A DNA stretch of 24,308 bases from a virus, in the IMG/VR virus record IMGVR_UViG_3300035199_000350, positions 1 to 24,308 of that record, one strand, 5' to 3'. Within the stretch, counting starts at the first letter, position 1. Each line of letters opens with the position of its first letter. Under the pieces are notes generated by a model. The model did no database searches and was not told the DNA's origin. It was given only the letters and a program-made list of their open reading frames with translations. A program made the position numbers and the translations under genes. Positions 1 to 5,146 of this stretch are shown here, piece by piece.

Positions 1-50
1 ATGAGAGCAGCCTGGGCGCACTCGATCCCTGTCAGGCGTACCTGCGTCAA
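1..50 (-). CDS. possible start of a further leftward gene (partial, cut by window edge)
   Basis: Reading leftward, a TTG codon at 50-48 overlaps the TGA stop of the preceding gene (47-49), copying the stop-start overlaps of the rest of this cassette with TTG in place of GTG. The frame stays open to the window edge and would start (M)TQVRLTGIECAQAAL. Only about 16 codons are visible, so no function can be proposed. The call rests on the overlap pattern alone. Confidence 0.3.
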   Translation of the reverse strand, partial: MTQVRLTGIECAQAAL

Positions 51-244
51 CCCAGCGGCTCACCGTAGCCAGGACAACCGTCCTCGGGGCAAGACTCCGC
101 CTCGCTGTCCTTCGGGCCACGCCAACGACGGTCGCACTCAAAGCAGATGTACGTGATCTGCCCGTCCCAAATACGGCTCCAGCCGGAACGATACTTCCCG
201 TTGGCAGGCTTCGACGGAAACGACTTCTCCAGAAAACGAGTCAC
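47..244 (-). CDS. small zinc-ribbon-like protein, 65 aa
   Basis: The start is GTG at 244-242. It overlaps the TGA of the upstream gene (GTGA), and a GGAGG lies five bases before it on the minus strand, so the start is well supported. The protein has two cysteine pairs, C34-x-x-C37 (ICFECD) and C52-x4-C57 (SCPEDGC), spaced as in a small zinc ribbon. The N-terminal 30 residues are basic and rich in aromatics (KYRSGWSRIWDGQ). Zinc binding is inferred from the cysteine spacing. The partner is unknown, and phage genomes often carry such mini zinc fingers near regulators. It is the fourth gene of a leftward cassette headed by a ribbon-helix-helix protein, so an early or regulatory role is more likely than a structural one. 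Confidence 0.7.
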   Translation of the reverse strand: MTRFLEKSFPSKPANGKYRSGWSRIWDGQITYICFECDRRWRGPKDSEAESCPEDGCPGYGEPLG

Positions 245-480
245 CTAGACCTCCAACGGGAACCATCGCCCGACGTTCGCTCCTCGACAAGACCGGCGCA
301 CAGCAACTCGTTCAACGCCATCAGCGTGCGGCGATGGTCGATGCAGTCGTTCCTGTTCTTGCCCCACGGGCCGTCTGCGCCCCTTCTCGTCCAGCGCAGG
401 TCCAGGGCAATCGTCTTGACCTTCACGGAACGCGTGGCTCCCTGTAGGCGATCGAGGACCGTCTCTGCGTCAGGGCTCAC
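241..480 (-). CDS. small protein of unknown function, 79 aa, possible winged-helix-like
   Basis: The start is GTG at 480-478, overlapping the TGA stop of the upstream gene (GTGA). A GGTGGA lies just before it and could act as a weak ribosome binding site. The longer frame reaching base 708 is not used, because it would run deep into two upstream genes. The product begins VSPDAETVLDRLQ. Its C-terminal half, from about residue 50 (HRRTLMALNELLCAGLVEER), reads like the recognition helix and wing of a winged-helix DNA-binding domain. That is a pattern impression rather than a family match. It lies between another small ORF and the zinc-ribbon gene, in the same leftward transcript. Confidence 0.6.
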   Translation of the reverse strand: MSPDAETVLDRLQGATRSVKVKTIALDLRWTRRGADGPWGKNRNDCIDHRRTLMALNELLCAGLVEERTSGDGSRWRSR

Positions 481-656
481 AATCCACCAAGGTTGCGAAG
501 GCGAGAGCGAATCCGAGCGGCCTCGACCGCCCACTTGGCAGCGTCCACGGCTTCGTGCCCCTGCGCACGGAGAATGTGCGCGTACTCGACCCGGAGAGCG
601 GCAATCTTGGCGACCTTCGCCTCGCGTGCGCGTCTTGCCTTGCGGGACAGACTCAC
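477..656 (-). CDS. small basic helical protein, 59 aa
   Basis: The start is GTG at 656-654, overlapping the TGA of the ribbon-helix-helix gene (GTGA), so the two are probably translationally coupled. The longer frame to base 854 is rejected because it would cover the whole upstream gene. The product starts VSLSRKARRAREAKVAKIAA and is nearly all predicted helix. It is rich in Arg, Lys and Ala, with hydrophobic residues at heptad-like spacing, and has no cysteines or membrane segment. A small nucleic-acid-binding or adaptor protein is plausible, but no family is recognised. It is the second gene of the leftward cassette. Confidence 0.6.
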   Translation of the reverse strand: MSLSRKARRAREAKVAKIAALRVEYAHILRAQGHEAVDAAKWAVEAARIRSRLRNLGGL

Positions 657-835
657 AGCAGGGCCAGCCGGTCCTCGTCCAGACGAGCCTCCCAACGAGG
701 CAGCGCATCCTTGAGCAGACGCCGCAAAAGCGCGCTCATCGGCACGTCCGCACGCTCCGACAACACCCGAAGGCGATCCCGAAGCTCCGTGTTGATGCGG
801 AAGTGCATGGTCGTGTCGTGCGTTGTGTTCTTCAT
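653..835 (-). CDS. ribbon-helix-helix (Arc/MetJ/CopG-like) DNA-binding protein, 60 aa
   Basis: The ATG at 835-833 is preceded by AAGGTG at ideal distance on the minus strand, which decides the start over the 332-residue frame running through the rightward gene. The layout is the classic ribbon-helix-helix: beta strand HDTTMHFRIN (about residues 6-15), helix 1 TELRDRLRVLSERAD (16-30), a turn VPMS (31-34) and helix 2 ALLRRLLKDALPRWEARL (35-52). Such proteins act as dimers or tetramers, pairing the N-terminal strands into a ribbon that enters the DNA major groove. It opens the leftward cassette and faces the divergent region 836-958, which carries short palindromes. Autoregulation, and control of the divergent structural genes, is a reasonable inference. 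Length is typical of the fold. Confidence 0.85.
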   Translation of the reverse strand: MKNTTHDTTMHFRINTELRDRLRVLSERADVPMSALLRRLLKDALPRWEARLDEDRLALL

Positions 836-958
836 GGGCACCTTGTACCCCCATGCTTGATCTATTGCAATCATATATACGCGAATGGCCGACATCGGCG
901 GTCGAGTATCCGCATTCTGCGGGGTCAACTGTGAGGACCGTGCCGAGGAGACCAGTAC
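836..958. promoter_or_regulatory. divergent intergenic control region with palindromes
   Basis: This gap separates the leftward cassette from the whole rightward module, so promoters for at least one direction are expected here. It holds a locally AT-rich patch (about 857-879, including ATATATA) in otherwise GC-rich DNA. It also has a perfect 8-base palindrome ATTGCAAT (864-871), a dyad GCCGA-CA-TCGGC (888-899) and a hairpin-capable CCGCA-TTC-TGCGG (910-922). I tested TTG-type -35 boxes against TATATA/TATGAT-type -10 boxes on both strands and found no pair at 16-18 base spacing, so a host sigma-70 promoter is not convincingly visible. The palindromes are candidate operators for the adjacent ribbon-helix-helix protein. 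Confidence 0.55.
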
Positions 959-1669
959 ATGATCAAGAATCGAAACATCGCGGCCGATGCCAACATCGAC
1001 CTGTCGAAGATCAACCTGATCAGCGGTCAGAGGACGCTGTGGGAGGACTTTGATGAGGAGATGAACTTCGACGGGGCGAATCTTTACGGGTTCGGGAAGG
1101 TCGTCAAGAACTCCGGCGTCGCCGTCTGCGATGCGTCCAGCAACCTTCACGCCGACGCCCCGGCCAACGCCGACGTCATCCTCTGGTACGGATCGGCCAT
1201 GTGGGCCACCGCCCGGGATTGCACAATGGGCGTTCGGTTGGTCGAGGTCGAGAGCAACGCGCTCGTCAACTTCCAGATCGGCTGGACCGACTCGGCCGCC
1301 ATCGCCGTCGCTGAAGGTGCCGGCCCCATCATGGACGCCCACGACTACGGATACGTGATCTTTGACACCAACGAATCCCCCAACTTCCGCCTTGCGACCA
1401 ACGTCGCCGGTGTCGGCCCGGTTCGCGTGGACACGGGCATCGTCGTCGCCGCCGGAAGCGCCATCCACGACATCACCGTGAAGATCAACCCCGCCGGAAC
1501 CGTCACCGCCACCATCGGAGACAATGTGTTCAAGTCGACGGTCGCCGGGGCGGTCAAGACCGGCGCTACGGACTGGCACCCCTTCGTTCGCGTCCATGCC
1601 AACGGAGCCACCAACAAGAGCATCAAGATCGACACGTTCAAGGTCGAGCAAAGCAGGACCGACGTCTGA
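959..1669 (+). CDS. fiber-like/decoration beta protein, 236 aa (jelly-roll, concanavalin-like)
   Basis: The ATG at 959 has a GAGGAG ribosome binding site at 945-950. The N-terminus (NIAADANIDLSKI, residues 6-18) resembles the short A-x-I-x-x-S-K-I linkers found near the start of phage tail fiber proteins. The rest is beta-rich, with a WEDFDEE segment near residue 28 and a closing strand KSIKIDTFKVEQ. In overall plan it matches the gene at 22168-22863 (FFDDF near the start, FVIDFFEFNM at the end), so the two look like distant paralogs with a concanavalin/LamG-type beta sandwich. A surface-exposed virion role such as fiber, carbohydrate binding or head decoration is inferred. It is the first rightward gene and is followed by an overlapping small gene. 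Confidence 0.6.
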   Translation: MIKNRNIAADANIDLSKINLISGQRTLWEDFDEEMNFDGANLYGFGKVVKNSGVAVCDASSNLHADAPANADVILWYGSAMWATARDCTMGVRLVEVESNALVNFQIGWTDSAAIAVAEGAGPIMDAHDYGYVIFDTNESPNFRLATNVAGVGPVRVDTGIVVAAGSAIHDITVKINPAGTVTATIGDNVFKSTVAGAVKTGATDWHPFVRVHANGATNKSIKIDTFKVEQSRTDV

Positions 1670-1785
1670 TGCCCGGCCTGAAATACACGAAGGCGAAGGA
1701 CGGCTCCAAGGTCTCCTTCAAGAACGCGGGGAAGGCCAAGAAGAAGGCCAAGAAGAAGGCCAAGAAGAAGAAGGGGGAGGAGTGA
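1669..1785 (+). CDS. very small lysine-rich protein, 38 aa
   Basis: The ATG at 1669 overlaps the previous TGA by one base, and the frame runs 38 codons to a TGA at 1783. The first 20 residues (MPGLKYTKAKDGSKVSFKNA) are mixed. The rest is an almost pure AKKK tail ending KKGEE, encoded by three 12-base GCCAAGAAGAAG units from 1735. Such tails resemble those of histone H1-like DNA-condensing proteins. The one-base overlap upstream and the GTGA overlap downstream place it within a coupled gene run. A DNA- or RNA-binding or charge-neutralising role is plausible but unproven. Confidence 0.6.
   Translation: MPGLKYTKAKDGSKVSFKNAGKAKKKAKKKAKKKKGEE
1735..1773 (+). repeat. 12-base coding microsatellite (GCCAAGAAGAAG, three units plus AAG)
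   Basis: Three exact tandem copies of GCCAAGAAGAAG span 1735-1770, followed by one more AAG. They encode the AKKK repeats of the 38-residue protein. Because the unit is a multiple of three, copy-number change would shorten or lengthen the lysine tail without breaking the frame. Confidence 0.85.
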
Positions 1786-2045
1786 AGGAACGCGACCTCA
1801 TCGGCAGGCCACAGGGGCGGCGCAGCAAGTACGTCTCGGGGGAACCCGTCCACCACCGCACCAAGTTTGCGGACAAGGACGCGGTGCCGTCGTCGACCAT
1901 CGCTGACGCACAGTCGAGAGGGACGTTCGCCACGGGCCCCGCACGCCTTCGGGTCGAGTGGGCCCTGCTCAAGAAGGCCGGTCGGGACAAGCCGCGCAAC
2001 GTGCGGATTCGCCCCGAGGACATGATCGGGCGTCGGGAGGGGTAG
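1782..2045 (+). CDS. small basic protein of unknown function, 87 aa
   Basis: The start is GTG at 1782, in a GTGA overlap with the previous stop and directly after a purine-rich GGGGGAGGA. The longer frame back to 1524 is rejected, as it would overlap two better-supported genes. The product begins VKERDLIGRPQGRRSKYVSG. It is rich in Arg and Lys, with no cysteine or membrane segment. The C-terminal third (ARLRVEWALLKKAGRDKPRNVRIRPEDMIG) could form a helix and strand. No family is recognised. Its place two genes before the large terminase makes a packaging accessory or small terminase conceivable, but no helix-turn-helix is evident. Confidence 0.6.
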   Translation: MKERDLIGRPQGRRSKYVSGEPVHHRTKFADKDAVPSSTIADAQSRGTFATGPARLRVEWALLKKAGRDKPRNVRIRPEDMIGRREG

Positions 2046-2558
2046 ATGCCCAAGAAGAAGTCCGTACAAAAGCGAGTGTCCGACGCCTCCAAGAAGAAGA
2101 TCGCCAAGGCTGAGGAGAAGCGCAGAAAGGCACGCGCTGCCGGAACAAAGGCCGCCAAGAGCAAGAAGCGAGCAACTCAAGCTAAAGGCGTTTACAAATA
2201 CTACTCCGACATCGCTAACCGTGAGTCGAGGGAAGAGGAGTTTCAAGAGAGGATCCACAGAACAGGTGATGTTCTTCGTCCTCTTGTAAAGAAACCAGAC
2301 CACGCCGATTCCGCCACAAGGGCGGCCTCCCGCGGAGAGAGCAGGGCAAGACACGCAGCAGCAAAGAAGAATCTCAAGAAGGCAACGGCTGACGAGGCCA
2401 AGGCTCGCCGCAGAGAGGTCTCTGCCATCAGAGAGACAAGGGCCGCCAAGAGCGACAAGGTGGGCAAGGCTGCTCGAACTGGCGAGTCCATGAAGGCGCA
2501 CGCCAAGAAGAAGAAGAAGCCAGCAAAACTTCGCCCCGGCACTAGCAACCCCTGGTAG
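2046..2558 (+). CDS. highly basic helical protein, 170 aa, upstream of terminase
   Basis: The ATG follows the previous TAG with no gap, and GGGAGGGG just upstream serves as ribosome binding site. The protein is dominated by Lys, Arg and Ala: residues 1-45 are KKK-rich (MPKKKSVQKRVSDASKKKIAK). A less charged block holding KGVYKYYSDIANRESREEEFQERI spans about 47-70, and a second Lys/Arg/Ala helix region runs to the end (HAKKKKKPAKLRPG). It looks like a DNA- or RNA-binding protein. Its slot directly before the large terminase is where the small terminase subunit usually sits, but the composition is unlike known small terminases, so that assignment is left open. Around 2170-2290 the codon third positions are less GC-rich than in neighbouring genes. 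Confidence 0.65.
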   Translation: MPKKKSVQKRVSDASKKKIAKAEEKRRKARAAGTKAAKSKKRATQAKGVYKYYSDIANRESREEEFQERIHRTGDVLRPLVKKPDHADSATRAASRGESRARHAAAKKNLKKATADEAKARRREVSAIRETRAAKSDKVGKAARTGESMKAHAKKKKKPAKLRPGTSNPW

Positions 2559-4562
2559 ATGGAGGTCGTCCTGCCAGGACTGCCCTGGTACATCGGGACG
2601 AACTCCTACAAGCGGTGGAAACTTTGGGAGGAGTTTCGCGCCGAGGCCAACCCTGACGGCACCCATCCGTGGAGTGCCGACGACCAACGCAGGGTGCTGG
2701 AGTCCGTCTACACCCTGTGCAAAGACAACCCCGCCTTCCTCCTGCATGAGTTTATGCAGATCCGCACCAAGGCAGGCGGGCGCCGCAAGTTCAACCAGTG
2801 GACCCCGGCGCAGAAGAAGCTCTACACGGCGGCCCTCAAGCAGTACGCCACCGGCAAGCCCGTGCGGATCGTCATCCTCAAGGCCCGGCAGATGGGCATC
2901 TCCACGCTGTCCGAGGGGATGCTGTTCTGGAGGACCGCCTTCTTTCGTGACGCCACGTCGCTGATCGTCGCCCACGAAGAAGAAGCGGTGAACAACATCT
3001 ACGGCATGTTCCGCCTGTACTATGAGGCGCTGCCTGACTCGATTCGCCCAATGACGGAGAAGTTCAACCAGGGCGAAATCGTATTCGACAACCCGAAGAT
3101 CAACGACCGCAAGGCCAACCCGGGCCTTGGTAGCCGGCTCGTCGTCAAGACCGCTGCGCTGGGAGGCTCGTCCAAGAAGTCGAGCGGGAAGGGCAGATCG
3201 GCCACCTACCACGGAGTACACGCCTCCGAAGCTGCGTTCTGGGCGGAGCCGGAGAGGTTCTGGGGAGGTGTCAGTCAGGGTGTGCCCGACGTGAACCATT
3301 CCTGGGTGTTCGTGGAGTCCACCGCCAACGGCGTCGGCAACTGGTTCCACGACTTCTGGCGACGCTCCGCTGCGGGGTGGGACATGGTGCCTCGCCCCGA
3401 GGGCGGCATGGAGTGGAAGCAGACCGATCCACACGCCTCCCACTCGGGCTACGTCCCTGTGTTCCTGTCGTGGCTGGAGCACCCGGAGTACGTCAAAGAC
3501 CTCCCCTTCGCCTCCGACGACAAGGCTGCTCTTGGAAGGTTCAAGCGCGGCTACGACAAGGAGGAGAAGTCACTGGCCGACAACTTCGGGGCCACCCCGA
3601 ATCAGATCCAGTGGCGACGCGAGACGATGGCGGACAAGTGTGACGGGGACGTCCACATGTTCCATCAGGAGTACCCCTCCACCCCCACGGAGGCGTTCGT
3701 CTCCAGTGGGCGCAAGGTGTTCGACATGGGGTCGCTCGCCAACTACGAGGACCAGTGTATCGGCAGGGCGAAGGTCAAGCCCCCGACCCGTGGCGACTAC
3801 GACGTGGACCCCAACTCCTTCGTCAACGACGACGTGGCCTGGGCGTGGAGAAGGGACGAGGACGGCCCTGTCTCCCTGTACGAAAACCCCATCCCGGGTC
3901 GCCAGTACGTCATCGGCGTGGACCTTTGCTACGGCAAGCCGGCGGGTGACTTCGCCTGCGCCCAGGTCATCGACAAGCAATCCTGGGAACAGGTCGCCAT
4001 CGCCCACGGCAGGCTCGACCCGGACCAGATGGGGCTGCTGATCTACGGGTTGGCTCGCCACTACAACGACGCCCTGCTGGTCATCGAGATCGACGGGCCC
4101 GGGATTCACACGCTGACCAAGGTGCAGGATCTCGGGTATTGGGACCTGTATCAGCGAATGTCGTTCGACGGTGTGTCGAAGAAGCCACAGCCGGTGTGGG
4201 GCTGGAAGATGTCGTCCAAGTCCCGCGCACAGATGGTGGCGGCCCTGAAATCCGCCATCCGAAGGAACGACCTTGTGATCAATGACCTAGCAACTGTGCG
4301 GGAAATGCAGGAGTGGGTGTTGGTCACGGGTGCTACCGGAAGGGCGAAGGAACAACCCTCCGGGGGCCCCCATTCCTACGACGACAGAATCACATCACTT
4401 GGCATCGCTCTCGTTGGCGGTGTAATAGAAGGCGGACTTGGTGGCATTGTCGCCTCCAAGACTGTCGACAACGAAAAGGGCGTCGCTCCTAACGACTTCG
4501 CCTTTCTTGCTGAAATTGGCAGAGGGGGGGACGTTCATCCCACTCTCGGAGAGAACTACTAG
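2559..4562 (+). CDS. terL: terminase large subunit (DNA-packaging ATPase/nuclease), 667 aa
   Basis: This is the motor that drives DNA into the procapsid through the portal and cuts the concatemer. The ATPase half shows a Walker A-like ARQMGIST at residues 109-116, a Walker B-like HASEAAFW (221-228, with the catalytic-type acidic residue in SEAAF) and the coupling-type motif ESTANG (253-258). The RNase H-like nuclease half begins with YVIGVDLCYG (450-459), continues with LVIEIDGPG (507-515) and ends with HSYDDR (605-610), supplying the expected acidic metal ligands. The length is at the upper end for the family. The ATG at 2559 directly follows the previous stop (TAGATGG), suggesting coupling. 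The last 60 codons use noticeably more A and T at third positions than the core. Confidence is high from motif order and from the nearby portal gene. Confidence 0.95.
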   Translation: MEVVLPGLPWYIGTNSYKRWKLWEEFRAEANPDGTHPWSADDQRRVLESVYTLCKDNPAFLLHEFMQIRTKAGGRRKFNQWTPAQKKLYTAALKQYATGKPVRIVILKARQMGISTLSEGMLFWRTAFFRDATSLIVAHEEEAVNNIYGMFRLYYEALPDSIRPMTEKFNQGEIVFDNPKINDRKANPGLGSRLVVKTAALGGSSKKSSGKGRSATYHGVHASEAAFWAEPERFWGGVSQGVPDVNHSWVFVESTANGVGNWFHDFWRRSAAGWDMVPRPEGGMEWKQTDPHASHSGYVPVFLSWLEHPEYVKDLPFASDDKAALGRFKRGYDKEEKSLADNFGATPNQIQWRRETMADKCDGDVHMFHQEYPSTPTEAFVSSGRKVFDMGSLANYEDQCIGRAKVKPPTRGDYDVDPNSFVNDDVAWAWRRDEDGPVSLYENPIPGRQYVIGVDLCYGKPAGDFACAQVIDKQSWEQVAIAHGRLDPDQMGLLIYGLARHYNDALLVIEIDGPGIHTLTKVQDLGYWDLYQRMSFDGVSKKPQPVWGWKMSSKSRAQMVAALKSAIRRNDLVINDLATVREMQEWVLVTGATGRAKEQPSGGPHSYDDRITSLGIALVGGVIEGGLGGIVASKTVDNEKGVAPNDFAFLAEIGRGGDVHPTLGENY

Positions 4563-4572
4563 GAGTAGCGAC

Positions 4573-4737
4573 ATGGGCAAGGGCAAGGGTGGTCGGATTT
4601 TCCCGGCCAAGGACTCTGGAAACGATCCTGTGCAGAAGAAGATGGCTACCACCGACTCGTCTGTCGGCGGCGGCTCCAAGGCCAACATGGCGGCCAAGGT
4701 GAAGAAGGCGTCCTCGATTCCGTCCAGCGCAAGCTAG
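4573..4737 (+). CDS. small Gly/Lys/Ser-rich protein, 54 aa
   Basis: The ATG at 4573 comes 10 bases after the terminase stop, with GGAG at 4562-4565 as ribosome binding site. The longer frame from 4438 lies inside the terminase gene and is not used. The product starts MGKGKGGRIFPAKDSGND. It is polar, low in complexity and probably disordered, with short Lys-rich stretches (KANMAAKVKKASS). No family is recognised. It sits between terminase and a membrane-anchored ORF in the packaging region. Confidence 0.55.
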   Translation: MGKGKGGRIFPAKDSGNDPVQKKMATTDSSVGGGSKANMAAKVKKASSIPSSAS

Positions 4738-4819
4738 AGCGGTCGACCACGGCGTACCAGTTGCGGCGTTCTACGCGATCGCTGCCGTCTGCTCCTTCCT
4801 CGCCGCCTGCCTCTCCTTC

Positions 4820-5146
4820 GTGGTTTGGCGGGTGACGGGGGAGGCGCGCGTGGAGCGAGGGCAGGCCAACGAGTTCATGCACGGCGTAATCGACCGCGTC
4901 AGGGCGGAAGATGCGATGGAGGTGGCGCAAGCCGACGCCGTGCGAGAGGCGAGCAAGATGATCGAGTCGGCAGATACCGGCGCACAGACCATCCTTGAAT
5001 CTCGCATCAAAGAGCACACGGCCGCCGGATACCACGACACGGAGGAAGCACTCGCCAGAGTGATGATGGAGGAGTGCGGCTTGGATCCAAACAATCCGAA
5101 GCACGTCATGTCGTGGAACCAGAAGCAGACGGCTAGGCAGCACTGA
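4820..5146 (+). CDS. small protein with probable N-terminal membrane anchor; start uncertain
   Basis: The first ordinary start in this frame is GTG at 4820, giving 108 residues, but it has no ribosome binding site. Coding character clearly begins earlier. From about 4739 the same frame is open, has GC-rich third positions and encodes VDHGVPVAAFYAIAAVCSFL followed by AACLSFVVWRV, an evident membrane segment. No ATG, GTG or TTG exists in frame in 4703-4819, the bases between the preceding in-frame stop and the GTG; the nearest candidate is a GTC at 4742. The soluble part is acidic and helical (GQANEFMHGVIDRVRAEDAMEVAQADAV and on) and ends with NPKHVMSWNQKQTARQH. Its stop overlaps the portal ATG by one base. 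Function is unknown. A point change of GTG to GTC, a non-canonical start or a frameshift from the preceding gene could each explain the missing start. Confidence 0.6.
   Translation: MVWRVTGEARVERGQANEFMHGVIDRVRAEDAMEVAQADAVREASKMIESADTGAQTILESRIKEHTAAGYHDTEEALARVMMEECGLDPNNPKHVMSWNQKQTARQH

Noticed and set aside
857-879. Sigma-70 promoter in the AT-rich patch
   Set aside because: Candidate TTGATC and TATATA on the plus strand are only 11 bases apart, and on the minus strand no -35-like box lies 16-18 bases from TATGAT or TATATA.
653-1651. 332-codon minus-strand frame containing the ribbon-helix-helix protein at its end
   Set aside because: The upstream 270 codons overlap the fiber-like gene on the other strand. 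The ATG at 835 with AAGGTG gives a complete 60-residue protein.
1638-3482. Long minus-strand frame of 614 codons
   Set aside because: It lies opposite three basic genes and the terminase, and its product is a shadow with no domain. GC-rich codons on the plus strand keep this opposite frame open.
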